64,000 bases of DNA from Sphingomonas palmae (GCF_900109565.1 NZ_FNZZ01000002.1:1-64000), one strand, 5' to 3'; shown: positions 51,107 to 61,339, counted from the first letter of the stretch. Notes: a model not told the origin generated them from the letters alone. Numbers and translations: made by a program.

Positions 51107-53853
51107 TACGCCGCTTCCTCCAGCGCGCGCCCTGCGGCAGCGGCCAGCAGGCGGCGCTCCAGCCCCTTGATCTTCGACGACAGCGCAATCTTGTCGCCGG
51201 TCAAATCGGTCAGATAAAAGGTGTCGACCGCGCGCTCGCCATAGGTCGATACGTGCGCGGAGTGGATCGTCACCTTCGACTGGAACAGCGCGTGGGCGAG
51301 CTGGTTGAGCAGCGCCGGGCGATCGCGCGCGTTGACCTCGACCACGGTGAAGCGGTTCGACGCCTTGTTGTCGACCAGCACGTTGGGCTCGATCGCGAAG
51401 GCGTCGGCGCGCAGGCGCGGTAGCGGCTTCGCCTTCAACCGGTCGGTCAGCCGCACGCGCCCGGCGAGTGCGTCCTCAATCGTGACGCGGATGCGCTGCA
51501 GCTGCTCGGCCTCGTCGAACGGGCGGCCGAGCGGGTCCTGGACGAGGAAATTGTCGAGCGCCATGCCGTCGCGCGTCGTGTGGATACGCGCGTCGATGAT
51601 GTTACCACCCGCAACGTTGATCGCGCCTGCAATGCGGAAGAACAGCCCGGGATGGTCGGTCGCGTAGACGGTGACGAGCGTCGCGCCGCGTTCGGGGTAC
51701 ACCTGCGCCGCGATCGACAAGGGCGCGTCGTCCGCCTGCGTGACGACGCGCGCGTTCGCCTCGAGCACGTCGGCGGGCTCGGCGATCCAGTACGGCTCGG
51801 GCAGACGGCGAACGTAAGCGGCGAGCGCGTCGGCGTCCCAGCCCATCGCGTCGCGCAGGCCCTCCTGCTTCGCCTCGATCCGCTCGGCCCGCCCCTTCTG
51901 CTTGTGCCCGAGCCGCAGCACCTCCTCCGCGCCCTCGTACAAATCAGCGAGCAATTGCCCCTTCCAGCCGTTCCACGTGCCCGGCCCGACCGCGCGGATG
52001 TCGACGGTGGTCAGCACCAGGAGCAGCCGCAATCGCTCGAGGCTCTGCACGGTCGCGGTGAAATCGAGGATCGTCTTGAAGTCGGACAGGTCGCGCTTGA
52101 ACGCGGTCGCCGACATGAGCAGGTGATGGCGCACCAGCCACGACACCGTCTCGGTCTCCGCGCGGGTGAGGCCGAGCCGCGGGCAGACACGCAGCGCGAC
52201 CTCCGCGCCCAGCACCGAATGGTCGCCACCGCGGCCCTTGGCGATATCGTGCAGCAGGACGGCGACGTAGAGCACGCGGCGCGAGACGACCTGCTCCATC
52301 ACCGCGCTGGCGAGCGGATGGTCGGCCTTGAGCGTGCCCTGCTCGATCCGCGCGAGCAGGCCGAGTGCGCGGATGGTGTGCTCGTCGACCGTATAGTGGT
52401 GATACATGTCGAACTGCATCTGCGCGACGACGCGCGCGAAATCGGGCACGAAGCGCCCGAGCACGCCGGTCTCGTTCATCCAGCGCAGCACCAGCTCGGG
52501 ATCGTTGGGGCTGGTCAGCAGGTCGAGGAACAGCGCATTGGCGCGCGGGTCGCGCCGGACCGAGGCGGCGAGTTTCGCGTCGCGGGTGGCGCAGCGCATC
52601 GCGAGCGGGTGGATCTCCATCTTCGTCTGCGCGGCGAGCGCGAACGCCTCGACCAGGCGCACCGGCTCCTCGGCGAAGAAGTCGTCGCGCGGGATCGCGA
52701 GCCGGCCGCGGTCGACGGTGAAGCCGTTCAGCTTGCGCGGGGACCGGAGCAGCCGCTTGATCCGTTCACCGCTGTGGCGCCGGTTGTAGCGTTCCTCCAG
52801 GTGCGCGAGGAACAGGCCGGTCAGCGACCCCACGGTCTTTGCCTGCAGGAAGTAGAATTGCATGAAGCGCTCGACTGCCGGTTTGCCCGGTCGGTCGGCG
52901 TAGTGCATCCGCTGCGCGATCTCGCGCTGATAGTCGAAGGTCAGCCGGTCCTCGGCACGGCCCGCGATCAGGTGGAGGTGGCAGCGCACCGCCCAGAGGA
53001 AGTTGTCGGCGCGGTGGAACAGGCGATATTCGTCGGCCGTGAACAGCCCCGCTTCCTTCAACTCGCGCGAGCTGCGCACCTTGTAGGCGTATTTGCCGAT
53101 CCAGAATAAAGCGTGGAGGTCGCGCAGGCCGCCCTTTCCCTCCTTTACGTTCGGTTCGACGACGTAGCGCGTGTCGCCCATGCGGATGTGGCGTGCGTTG
53201 CGCTCCGCCAGCTTGTCGGCGACGAACTCGCGCTCGGTACCGCTGCGCACTTCCTGGTCGAAGCGCGTGGCGGCTTCCTCGTACAACGCCTCGTCGCCCC
53301 AGAGGTAGCGCGCCTCGAGCAGCGCGGTGCGCACGGTTACGTCGCCTTTCGCCTGGCGCACCATGTCGTCGAGCGAGCGGCTGGAATGGCCGACCTTGAG
53401 CCCCAGGTCCCACAATGCATAGAGCATCGATTCGATCGCCTGCTCGGCCCAGGGCGTCTGCTTCCACGGTGTGACGAAGCCGATGTCGACGTCGCTGAAC
53501 GGCGCCATCTCGCCGCGTCCGTAGCCGCCGACCGCGAGCAGCAGCAGCCGCTCCGACGCGGTCGGATTGTTTATGGGGTAGAGCCGCGCGACGGTGAAGT
53601 CGGCCAGCGCGACGATGACCTGATCGACGAGGTACGCCTGCGCGTTCGCCGCCTCCAGCCCGCGCGAGGGATGCTCGGTCAGGCGCCGCGCGATCTCCGC
53701 GCGGCCCGCGTCGAGCGCCGCCTTGAGGATCGCGGTCGCGCCGCGGCGAAGCTGCGCATCGCCCTTCCCCGGCAGCGCGGCGAGCGCCTCGGCGAGCACG
53801 CGGCGGTCGACGATGGCACGACGGTTGGGCAGTTGCTCGAAGGTACGGCGCAT
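51106..53853 (-). CDS. glnD: [Protein-PII] uridylyltransferase/uridylyl-removing enzyme
   Basis: Bifunctional nitrogen sensor that uridylylates PII (GlnB/GlnK) when glutamine is low, 915 residues. Nucleotidyltransferase domain LAVGGYGRGEMAPFSDVDIG (Gly and Asp-x-Asp metal site), HD domain LLHDIAKGRGGDHSVLGAE, and two C-terminal ACT domains (TLVTVYATDHPGLFFRIAGA and VVEVNARDRPALLNQLAHAL). The ATG at 53853 starts MRRTFEQLPNRRAIVDRR; the frame upstream to 54018 overlaps mutS sequence and is unlikely. It is 56 bp after mutS on the same strand. Confidence 0.96.
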   Translation of the reverse strand: MRRTFEQLPNRRAIVDRRVLAEALAALPGKGDAQLRRGATAILKAALDAGRAEIARRLTEHPSRGLEAANAQAYLVDQVIVALADFTVARLYPINNPTASERLLLLAVGGYGRGEMAPFSDVDIGFVTPWKQTPWAEQAIESMLYALWDLGLKVGHSSRSLDDMVRQAKGDVTVRTALLEARYLWGDEALYEEAATRFDQEVRSGTEREFVADKLAERNARHIRMGDTRYVVEPNVKEGKGGLRDLHALFWIGKYAYKVRSSRELKEAGLFTADEYRLFHRADNFLWAVRCHLHLIAGRAEDRLTFDYQREIAQRMHYADRPGKPAVERFMQFYFLQAKTVGSLTGLFLAHLEERYNRRHSGERIKRLLRSPRKLNGFTVDRGRLAIPRDDFFAEEPVRLVEAFALAAQTKMEIHPLAMRCATRDAKLAASVRRDPRANALFLDLLTSPNDPELVLRWMNETGVLGRFVPDFARVVAQMQFDMYHHYTVDEHTIRALGLLARIEQGTLKADHPLASAVMEQVVSRRVLYVAVLLHDIAKGRGGDHSVLGAEVALRVCPRLGLTRAETETVSWLVRHHLLMSATAFKRDLSDFKTILDFTATVQSLERLRLLLVLTTVDIRAVGPGTWNGWKGQLLADLYEGAEEVLRLGHKQKGRAERIEAKQEGLRDAMGWDADALAAYVRRLPEPYWIAEPADVLEANARVVTQADDAPLSIAAQVYPERGATLVTVYATDHPGLFFRIAGAINVAGGNIIDARIHTTRDGMALDNFLVQDPLGRPFDEAEQLQRIRVTIEDALAGRVRLTDRLKAKPLPRLRADAFAIEPNVLVDNKASNRFTVVEVNARDRPALLNQLAHALFQSKVTIHSAHVSTYGERAVDTFYLTDLTGDKIALSSKIKGLERRLLAAAAGRALEEAA

Positions 53854-53909
53854 GGTGCAGACATAAGCGTGCGCGGTGCCGAAGGGGAGCCCCGCGTCAG
53901 CCCCGAGCA

Positions 53910-56510
53910 CTATCCTTCGCGGGCGAGCGCCTTCAAGCGGTAGAGCGTGTCGAGCGCCTCGCGCGGGGTGAGCGCGTCGACGTCGATCGCCTCGACCTCG
54001 GCGCGGATTGCGTCGCACTGCGCTTCCTCCGCCTGCGCGGCGGCGGCGAACAGCGGCAGGTCGTCGAGCCCGGCGGCGAGTCCGCCCGTCTTGGCGCGCC
54101 CGGCCTCCAGCTTTGCGAGCACCGACTTGGCGCGCGCAACCGTGCCCGGCGACATGCCCGCCAATCGCGCGACTGCGAGCCCGTAACTGCGATCCGCCGG
54201 CCCCTCCGCCACCTCGTGCAGCAGTACCAGATCACCCTTCCACTCGCGCGCGCGGACGTGGTGGAGCGACAGCGCGTCGCAGCGTTCGGCCAATCGCGTC
54301 AGCTCGTGATAGTGGGTCGCGAACAGGCAGCGGCAACGGTTCTCCTCGTGGATCGCCTCCACCACCGCCCAGGCGATCGCCAGCCCGTCATAGGTCGAGG
54401 TGCCGCGCCCGACCTCGTCGAGGATGACGAAACTGCGCGGGGAAGCCTGCGCGAGGATCGCGGCGGTCTCGACCATCTCGACCATGAAGGTCGAGCGGCC
54501 GCGCGCGAGATTGTCCGATGCGCCGACGCGGCTGAACAGGCGGTCGACGAGGCCGATCGTGGCGCGTTCCGCCGGCACGTAGCTGCCTGCCTGCGCGAGC
54601 ACCGCGATTAGCGCGTTCTGGCGCAGGAAGGTCGACTTGCCGCCCATGTTGGGGCCGGTGACGAGCCACAGGCGGTTCGCCTCCGACAGGCGACAGTCGT
54701 TGGCGACGAAACGGTCGCCCGCGTTGGCGAGCGCGCGCTCGACCACCGGATGGCGTCCACCCGCAATCTCGAAGCACGGCTGCTCGACCAGGTGCGGCCG
54801 CGTCCAATGACCTTCCGCCGCGCGCTCGGCGAGCCCCGCGGCTACGTCGAGCCGCGCGAGCGAGTCGGCGGTCGCCGCAATGTTTTCGCGCGCGGCGAGC
54901 GCGATCTGCGTCAGTTCCTCCAGGTGCGCGGCCTCCGCGGTCAGCGCGTGCGCGCCGGCCTGCGTCACGCGCGCGGCGACCTCGTGCAGCTCGGGCGCGT
55001 TGAAGCGGATCGCGCCCGCCATCGTCTGGCGGTGGGTGAAGCCCGAATCGGCGCGCATCAGCGGATCGGCGGCGCGCGCGGGCACCTCGATATGGTAGCC
55101 GAGCACACCGTTGTGCTTGATCTTGAGCGCGGAAACGCCGGTGTCGGCGCGGTATTTCGCCTCCAGCGCGGCGATCGCGCGGCGGCCGCCCGCGCCCGCG
55201 TCGCGCAGGTCGTCGAGCGCGGCGTCGTAGCCCGCGGCGATATAGCCGCCGTCGCTCGCCTCGATCGGGGGTGCGGGAACCAGCGCGCGCTTGAGCAGGT
55301 CGATCAGCGTGCCATGCCCGCGCAGGCGCGGCAGCGTGTCGGCGAGGAGTGCGGGTGCGGGTTCGACGCGGCCGAGCAGTTCGGCGAGGTGCCACGCGCC
55401 GTCGAGACCGTCGCGGAGTTGCCCGAGATCGCGCGGGCCGCCTCGCCCTGCCGCGAGCCGTCCGAGCGCGCGGCCCACGTCGGGGAGCGCGCGCAAGGCG
55501 CTGCGCAACCGCTCGCGCAAGGCTTCGTCGTCGTGGAACAGCGCGACGAGCGCCTGCCGCGCCTCGATCGCGCCCAGGTCCATCAGCGGCGCGGCGATGT
55601 CCTCGCTGAGCAACCGCGCGCCGGCGCCCGTCACGGTGCGGTCGACCGCGTCGAGCAGGCTGCCCTTGCGCTGCCCCGTGACCGTGCAGGTCAGCTCAAG
55701 GCTCTCGCGCGTGGCGGCGTCGATCGCCATCGCCTCGGCGGCGGCGCTGAGCGCGGGCGGGCGGAGGAATGGCAGCGCGCCCTTGGCGTTATGCTCCAGA
55801 TAGGCGACCAACGCCCCCGCCGCCGACAGCGCGGCGCGCGAGAACTGACCGAAACCGTCGAGCGTCGCGACGCCGTACACGCGCTTCAACCGCGCCTCGC
55901 CGCCCGCGCTGTCGAAGTCGGCGCGCGGGCGCCACACGCTGGCGGGGTGATCGGCGCCCTCGCACGCGACGACCTCGGCCGCGCCAAGACGTGCGAGCTC
56001 GGCGCCCATCCCGCCCGCGTTGGTCTCAATCACGACGAAGCGTCCGGTCGACACGTCGGCGGCGGCGATCGCGACCGCGCCGTTCACCTCGCCGATCGCC
56101 GCGCACCAGTTCGCCGCGCGCGCGTCGAGCAACGCTTCCTCGGTCAGCGTGCCGGCGGTCACGAAGCGGACGATCGCGCGGCCGACCAGCGCCTTCGACC
56201 CACGCGCCTTGCGTGCCGCCTCGGGCGTCTCGGTCTGTTCGGCGATGGCGACGCGGTGCCCGGCCTTGATCAGGCGTTGCAGGTACGCGGTTGCGGCGTG
56301 GACCGGCACGCCGCACATCGGGATCTTCTCGCCCTCGTGCTCACCGCGCGCGGTCAGCGCGATGTCGAGCACCTGCGCCGCGACGCGCGCGTCGTCGAAG
56401 AACAGCTCGAAGAAGTCGCCCATGCGATAGAACAGCAGGCAATCCGCCGCCTCCGCCTTCAGCGCCAGATATTGCGCCATCATCGGGGTCGGGGTGGAAA
56501 CGCTCGCCAT
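53910..56510 (-). CDS. mutS: DNA mismatch repair protein MutS
   Basis: Mismatch-recognition ATPase of 866 residues. The mismatch-binding domain has MMAQYLALKAEAADCLLFYR and the Phe-x-Glu motif in RMGDFFELFFDDA. The ABC-type ATPase has Walker A VTGPNMGGKSTFLRQNA, SRVGASDNLARGRSTFMVEM and Walker B SFVILDEVGRGTSTYDG, followed by the HTH-like FATHYHELTRLA region. The ATG at 56510 (MASVSTPTPMMAQ) is preferred to the upstream one at 56624. Divergent from ogt with about 65 bp between. Confidence 0.97.
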   Translation of the reverse strand: MASVSTPTPMMAQYLALKAEAADCLLFYRMGDFFELFFDDARVAAQVLDIALTARGEHEGEKIPMCGVPVHAATAYLQRLIKAGHRVAIAEQTETPEAARKARGSKALVGRAIVRFVTAGTLTEEALLDARAANWCAAIGEVNGAVAIAAADVSTGRFVVIETNAGGMGAELARLGAAEVVACEGADHPASVWRPRADFDSAGGEARLKRVYGVATLDGFGQFSRAALSAAGALVAYLEHNAKGALPFLRPPALSAAAEAMAIDAATRESLELTCTVTGQRKGSLLDAVDRTVTGAGARLLSEDIAAPLMDLGAIEARQALVALFHDDEALRERLRSALRALPDVGRALGRLAAGRGGPRDLGQLRDGLDGAWHLAELLGRVEPAPALLADTLPRLRGHGTLIDLLKRALVPAPPIEASDGGYIAAGYDAALDDLRDAGAGGRRAIAALEAKYRADTGVSALKIKHNGVLGYHIEVPARAADPLMRADSGFTHRQTMAGAIRFNAPELHEVAARVTQAGAHALTAEAAHLEELTQIALAARENIAATADSLARLDVAAGLAERAAEGHWTRPHLVEQPCFEIAGGRHPVVERALANAGDRFVANDCRLSEANRLWLVTGPNMGGKSTFLRQNALIAVLAQAGSYVPAERATIGLVDRLFSRVGASDNLARGRSTFMVEMVETAAILAQASPRSFVILDEVGRGTSTYDGLAIAWAVVEAIHEENRCRCLFATHYHELTRLAERCDALSLHHVRAREWKGDLVLLHEVAEGPADRSYGLAVARLAGMSPGTVARAKSVLAKLEAGRAKTGGLAAGLDDLPLFAAAAQAEEAQCDAIRAEVEAIDVDALTPREALDTLYRLKALAREG

Positions 56511-56574
56511 CGCGGGCGCGATACAGAAGCGGGCGCGGCGGCGAAAGGCGTGTCGGTGCCGGCAGGGAGGCGCT

Positions 56575-57102
56575 ATGTCTTCGCGAAAGCAATCGAGAGC
56601 CGTCGCCGTCATGCTGTATCGCACGTCCCTGCCCTCCCCGATCGGTACGCTGACGCTGGTCGCGTCGGACGCGGGGCTGGTTGCGATCCTGTGGCCCGAC
56701 GAAGCGCCCGACCGGGTGCGTTTGGGCGACGCCAGCGAGCGCGACGATCACCCGGTGCTCGCTGCCGCGGCCGCGCAGCTCAGCGGGTATTTCGCCGGCA
56801 CGCGCACCGCGTTCGACCTGCCGCTCGACCCGCAAGGCACGCCGTTTCAGCGTGACGTATGGCTGGCGCTTGCCGACATCCCGTTCGCCGAGACGCGCAG
56901 CTACGCCGAGATCGCGCGCGCGATCGGCCGGCCGACCGCCACGCGCGCGGTGGGTGCGGCGAACGGGCGCAATCCGTTGTCGATCGTGGCGCCATGTCAC
57001 CGCGTCGTCGGCGCGAACGGCGCGCTGACCGGGTTCGCGGGCGGGCTTCCGGCAAAGCGTTTTCTGCTGGACCACGAACGTCACATTTCGGAGGCGTGGT
57101 AA
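56575..57102 (+). CDS. ogt: Methylated-DNA--[protein]-cysteine S-methyltransferase
   Basis: Suicide enzyme that removes O6-alkyl groups from guanine, 175 residues. The active-site motif is VAPCHRVVGANGALTGFAGG (Cys acceptor), preceded by the HTH GTPFQRDVWLALADIPFAETRSYAEIARAIG. GGGAGG precedes the ATG at 56575; ATG at 56611 (MLYRTSLPSPIG) is an alternative. It is divergent from mutS, a second repair gene. Confidence 0.93.
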   Translation: MSSRKQSRAVAVMLYRTSLPSPIGTLTLVASDAGLVAILWPDEAPDRVRLGDASERDDHPVLAAAAAQLSGYFAGTRTAFDLPLDPQGTPFQRDVWLALADIPFAETRSYAEIARAIGRPTATRAVGAANGRNPLSIVAPCHRVVGANGALTGFAGGLPAKRFLLDHERHISEAW

Positions 57103-57141
57103 CGGTTCACTTATCCGCCACCTTTCCGTAAGGGCACGCGC

Positions 57142-59424
57142 ATGACCGATCCCCGCAACGGCGCCGCCGAAGAAGTGAGCAACGACCAGTTTTCGGAGCG
57201 CGAGGCGCTGCTGTTCCACTCCGAGGGGCGGCCGGGCAAGATCGAGATCATCGCGTCGAAACCGATGGCGACGCAGCGCGACTTGGCGCTCGCCTATTCG
57301 CCCGGCGTCGCGGTGCCGGTGCGCGCGATTGCGGACGATCCCGCCACCGCCTATGATTACACCGCCAAGGGCAATCTGGTCGCGGTGATCTCCAACGGGA
57401 CCGCAATCCTGGGGCTCGGCAACCTCGGCGCGCTGGCGTCCAAGCCGGTGATGGAAGGCAAGGCGGTGCTGTTCAAGCGTTTCGCCGACGTCGATTCGAT
57501 CGATCTGGAATTGGCGACCGAGGACGTGGATGCGTTCGTCAACGCGGTGGCGCTGCTGGAGCCGAGCTTCGGCGGCATCAACCTCGAGGACATCAAGGCG
57601 CCCGAGTGCTTCATCATCGAGCAGACATTGCGCGAGCGGATGAACATTCCGGTCTTCCACGACGACCAGCACGGCACCGCGATCATCTGCGCCGCGGGGC
57701 TCATCAACGCCTGCCTGCTGACGGGTCGCAAGCTGTCCGAGATCAAGGTGGTGGTGAACGGCGCGGGCGCGGCGGCGCTCGCCTGCACCGACCTGATCAA
57801 GGCGATGGGCGTGCGTCAGGAGAACGTCCTGATCTGCGATCGCACCGGCGTGATCTATCAGGGACGCGAGGGCGTGAACCAGTGGCAGTCGACGCACGCG
57901 GTCGCGACCGACCGGCGCACGCTGACCGAGGCATTGGCGGGCGCGGACGTGTTCCTGGGGTTGTCGGCGGCAGGGGCGCTCAAGCCCGAGATGGTCAAGG
58001 ACATGGCCAAGGCGCCGATCATCTTCGCGATGGCGAACCCGGAACCGGAAATTCGCCCCGAGCAGGCGCGCGCCGCGCGGCCCGACGCGATCATCGCGAC
58101 CGGGCGTTCGGACTATCCGAACCAGGTCAACAACGTGCTCGGCTTCCCCTTCATCTTTCGCGGCGCGCTCGACGTGCGTGCGTCTGCGATCAACGACGAG
58201 ATGAAGATCGCCGCTGCCAACGCGATCGCCGAACTGGCGCGGCAACGCGTGCCCGAGGAAGTCGCCGCGGCCTACGGCGTGCAGCACAGCTTCGGCCCCG
58301 ACTATATCATCCCCGCGCCGTTCGATCCGCGGTTGATGGAGGAGGTGTCGGTCGCGGTCGCCAAGGCGGCGATGGATTCAGGCGTCTCGACCAAGCCGAT
58401 CCTCGACCTGGACGCGTACCGCCAGTCGCTGCGCGCGCGATTGAATCCAACCACTTCGGTGCTGAGCCTCGCCTATGAGGGTGCGCGCGCTCATCCCAAG
58501 CGCGTGATCTTCGCAGAGGGCGAGGAAGAAGTGGTGCTGCGCGCCGCGATCGCGTTCAAGGAAGGCGGCTACGGCACGCCGGTGCTGGTCGGGCGCGACG
58601 ACGTGCACGACCGTCTCGCCGCGCTCGGCATCACGCACCCGGAGGAATATGAGGTCCACAACAGCCGCAAGTCGCCGCTGGTGCCGCGGATGGTCGACTT
58701 CCTCTACGGACGGCTGCAACGCCGCGGCTTCCTGCGCCGCGATTGCGAGCGGATGATCAACCAGGATCGCAACACCTTCGGCGCGGTGCTGCTGCAACTG
58801 GGCGAGGCCGACGCGATGATCACCGGGATCACGCGCACCTTCGCGCAGAGCTACCGCGAGGTGCGGCGCGTGATCGATCCCAAGCCCGATCGCACGCCGT
58901 TCGGCATCCACGTGCTGGTCGGGCAGAGCCACACGATCTTCATCGCCGACACGACCGTCAACGAGCGGCCGAGCGCGGAAGAGCTGGCGGATATAGCCGA
59001 GCAGACCGCCGCGGTCGCGCGCCGCATGGGGCACGAACCGCGCGTCGCGTTCCTCAGTTACTCGACCTTCGGAACGCCCGAGGGTTCGTTCCTCGACAAC
59101 ATCCGCCAGGCGGTTACCGTGCTCGACGGACGGCAGGTGAGCTTCGAGTATGAGGGCGAGATGTCGCCCGATGTGGCGCTCAACCCGAAGCAGCAGGCGA
59201 ATTATCCGTTCGCGCGGCTGTCGGGTCCGGCGAACATCCTGGTCATGCCTGGTCTGCAATCGGCCAATATCTCGGCGAAACTGCTGCGCGAGCTTGGCGG
59301 CGACGACATGATCGGGCCGATGCTGATCGGGATGGAGAAGCCGGTGCAGATCGCGCCGATGACCTCGACCGCGGGCGATCTGATGACGCTGGCGGTGCTG
59401 GCGGCGGGCGGGATCGCGCGCTGA
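57142..59424 (+). CDS. maeB: NADP-dependent malic enzyme with phosphotransacetylase-like domain
   Basis: Converts malate to pyruvate and CO2, 760 residues, the MaeB two-domain type. Malic enzyme part: TQRDLALAYSPGVAVPVRAI, AILGLGNLGALASKPVMEGK, NIPVFHDDQHGTAIICAAGL and the NADP loop VVVNGAGAAALACTDLI. The C-terminal half from about residue 430 is phosphotransacetylase-like (KRVIFAEGEEEVVLRAAIAF, GMEKPVQIAPMTSTAGDLMT), which in this family is regulatory and binds acetyl-CoA. Confidence 0.96.
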   Translation: MTDPRNGAAEEVSNDQFSEREALLFHSEGRPGKIEIIASKPMATQRDLALAYSPGVAVPVRAIADDPATAYDYTAKGNLVAVISNGTAILGLGNLGALASKPVMEGKAVLFKRFADVDSIDLELATEDVDAFVNAVALLEPSFGGINLEDIKAPECFIIEQTLRERMNIPVFHDDQHGTAIICAAGLINACLLTGRKLSEIKVVVNGAGAAALACTDLIKAMGVRQENVLICDRTGVIYQGREGVNQWQSTHAVATDRRTLTEALAGADVFLGLSAAGALKPEMVKDMAKAPIIFAMANPEPEIRPEQARAARPDAIIATGRSDYPNQVNNVLGFPFIFRGALDVRASAINDEMKIAAANAIAELARQRVPEEVAAAYGVQHSFGPDYIIPAPFDPRLMEEVSVAVAKAAMDSGVSTKPILDLDAYRQSLRARLNPTTSVLSLAYEGARAHPKRVIFAEGEEEVVLRAAIAFKEGGYGTPVLVGRDDVHDRLAALGITHPEEYEVHNSRKSPLVPRMVDFLYGRLQRRGFLRRDCERMINQDRNTFGAVLLQLGEADAMITGITRTFAQSYREVRRVIDPKPDRTPFGIHVLVGQSHTIFIADTTVNERPSAEELADIAEQTAAVARRMGHEPRVAFLSYSTFGTPEGSFLDNIRQAVTVLDGRQVSFEYEGEMSPDVALNPKQQANYPFARLSGPANILVMPGLQSANISAKLLRELGGDDMIGPMLIGMEKPVQIAPMTSTAGDLMTLAVLAAGGIAR

Positions 59425-59448
59425 GCCACGTTGATGCAGGATAGAATA

Positions 59449-59477
59449 TCCGGCCGGTCCGCAACCGATCGGCCGGA
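59449..59477 (+). terminator. Hairpin after maeB
   Basis: TCCGGCCG (59449-59456) pairs with CGGCCGGA (59470-59477) across a 13-nt loop, 24 bp after the maeB stop. No U tract, so weak. Confidence 0.35.
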
Positions 59478-59517
59478 CTGATCATTACGCCTCTATCTGA
59501 CGAACAGGAGGCGAATG

Positions 59518-59925
59518 ATGAAGATGGCGGTGGCGGCACTCGGCGCGGCGATGCTCGTGTCGGGGTGTAACGGTCTGGGTGGCGGTCTGGGTGGCGGCAG
59601 CTACGGCGGCTATAGCGCGTATGACTATAACCGGCCCGATCCGGCGTATGGCGGCTATTATGCCGACCGCTACTACCGCGACGACGCGCGCTACCGTGAG
59701 CGCCGCCTGGGCAACAACGACCGCGTTTATGTCGGAAACGACGGGCGCTATTATTGCCGCCGCAACGATGGCACGACCGGTCTGATCGTCGGCGGGCTCG
59801 CCGGTGGCGCACTGGGTGCGGCGATCGCACCGGGTGGCTCTGGCCTGCTCGGCGCGCTGCTCGGCGGTGCGGGTGGAGCGGCGCTCGGCAAGTCGGTCGA
59901 CAAGAACAACGTCCGCTGCCGCTGA
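59518..59925 (+). CDS. Glycine-zipper lipoprotein
   Basis: Predicted outer-membrane or periplasmic lipoprotein of 135 residues. The second of two adjacent ATGs (59518) is best spaced from AGGAG. Lipobox MLVSGC gives Cys near residue 17. A Gly/Tyr-rich middle (GGSYGGYSAYDYNRPDPAY) leads to a glycine-zipper segment (GLIVGGLAGGALGAAIAPGG, LLGALLGGAGGAALGKSV), as in SmpA/17-kDa-antigen-like surface proteins. Function unknown. Confidence 0.85.
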   Translation: MKMAVAALGAAMLVSGCNGLGGGLGGGSYGGYSAYDYNRPDPAYGGYYADRYYRDDARYRERRLGNNDRVYVGNDGRYYCRRNDGTTGLIVGGLAGGALGAAIAPGGSGLLGALLGGAGGAALGKSVDKNNVRCR

Positions 59926-59931
59926 GGCAGG

Positions 59932-61035
59932 TTACCTGAGCGGTTTGCCCGAGTCCTTCCAGCGGTCGAGTATCTGGGATTCAGGCAGATCGCCTTTCGG
60001 TGACGTACCGGACGGCGGCGGGGCGACGATCGCCTCGCCGCTGTCGACGTGCCGCGGTTGGATGTCGACTGCCGGTGTGATCTTGCGCTCGGCCGCGTGT
60101 GCCGGCGTGGAGGTCGGCGTTGCGGTCGTCGCAGCGCTGGTCGGGGCTGACGAGACAATCGCCTGATCGGCCGCGACGATCGGTGTCGGGATCACGGCGT
60201 CGATCGCGCGGTGCGGGCCCGGCACCGGCTCGTGTCCAGCGTAGCGCTGGACGAAGGCGCCGGCGGTTCCCCAGAACCCTTTCCAGCGATGGAAGAAGTG
60301 CGCGCCGATCGCGTCGGTCATCACCAGCGTGCGGTTCCACGCCGGCGTGACCGCGTAGGTGTGATAGTGCGTGGCGAGACCGACGGGTGCGAAGACGTAG
60401 CCGCCGAGCGCCGCCGCCGCGATCCGCGCCGCGCGGGCCCAACCCGCGGGCGACGGCACGCGCGCCATCGCGCCGTCGCAGGCGAAGCTGAACTGGCACG
60501 AGCGCCGCTCCGATCCTTGATAGACGACGCCGCAGACGGTGGCGGGAAAGGCAGGGTGCCGCGCGCGATTGAGGATTACCTGCGCGACCGCGCGCTGCCC
60601 GTCGTCGGGCTCCGACGCCGCCTCGTAGTAGATCGCCGCGGTCAGGCACTCGAGCGCGCGGCCGCGATCGACCGTGCTCGCCCGCGCGGTGGAGAAGGGT
60701 TGCGCCGCAACCACCGAGCCGTCGCCTGCGGGTAGTCGCGCGAAGGCGAGCGGGACCGGTGGCAGTGCGATCGTGCCGGTCGTGCCGGCGGCGGGCGAAG
60801 CGTAGATCGGCTCGGCGGCCCCGGTGATCTGCCCGCTCGCCCGGACACCCGCGGGCACCGGCACGCTGAGCGCGGCGTGAGGCGCGCGGGCGTATCCGTC
60901 GCCGACGACGCGCAACACGCCCTGTATCGCGAGCGCTGAGGCAAGCAGGATCACGAGCCCCGCGACGATCGCCCACGACACGCGCACCTGGCGCAGCCGC
61001 ACCAATGCGGTACCCGGTGTCGTTCGCCTCGCCAT
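59932..61035 (-). CDS. SleB-type cell wall hydrolase
   Basis: Membrane-anchored peptidoglycan hydrolase of 367 residues. One N-terminal helix (VSWAIVAGLVILLASALAIQ) is followed by a Pro/Ala-rich spacer and the Hydrolase_2 domain: ALECLTAAIYYEAASEPDDG (catalytic-type Glu), VAQVILNRARHPAFPATVCG, VVYQGSERRSCQFSFACDG and ATHYHTYAVTPAWNRTL. The C terminus is Ala/Thr/Pro-rich. MARRTTPG at 61035 is taken as start; MWHG at 61065 is possible. Confidence 0.88.
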   Translation of the reverse strand: MARRTTPGTALVRLRQVRVSWAIVAGLVILLASALAIQGVLRVVGDGYARAPHAALSVPVPAGVRASGQITGAAEPIYASPAAGTTGTIALPPVPLAFARLPAGDGSVVAAQPFSTARASTVDRGRALECLTAAIYYEAASEPDDGQRAVAQVILNRARHPAFPATVCGVVYQGSERRSCQFSFACDGAMARVPSPAGWARAARIAAAALGGYVFAPVGLATHYHTYAVTPAWNRTLVMTDAIGAHFFHRWKGFWGTAGAFVQRYAGHEPVPGPHRAIDAVIPTPIVAADQAIVSSAPTSAATTATPTSTPAHAAERKITPAVDIQPRHVDSGEAIVAPPPSGTSPKGDLPESQILDRWKDSGKPLR

Positions 61036-61148
61036 GCCGATGATCGCGCCTGCTCCGTGCCACACCCGCGGTTACGCAGGGCAACGCACGCCTTAGCGCG
61101 GCAATCCTTGCCGATCCGCTATCACGCGGCCGCGCGAGGCGGAAACGC

Positions 61149-61337
61149 TCAGCGCTTCTTGCCGTTGGCGAACAGCAGCGCGGCCGCGACCGCGGCGGAA
61201 CCGATGCCGACGCCGACGATGCCGCCGAGTTGCCAGCGGCGCGCCTTGTCGCTCGCCTTCGCCTTGTCGGCGCCCGCGTCCTTGTGCACCTTCGCGGCCT
61301 TGGCGGCTTCGAGGATCTCGTTCGGCTCGTCGCTCAT
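61149..61337 (-). CDS. Small single-pass membrane protein
   Basis: Hypothetical protein of 62 residues, MSDEPNEILEAAKAAKVHKD, with a charged N-terminal half and one C-terminal membrane segment (GIVGVGIGSAAVAAALLFANG) before GKKR. AGGGAGA on the minus strand is well spaced for the ATG at 61337, not for the nearer ATG at 61343. It follows tgt within 2 bp and is probably co-translated. Confidence 0.75.
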   Translation of the reverse strand: MSDEPNEILEAAKAAKVHKDAGADKAKASDKARRWQLGGIVGVGIGSAAVAAALLFANGKKR

Positions 61338-61339
61338 CG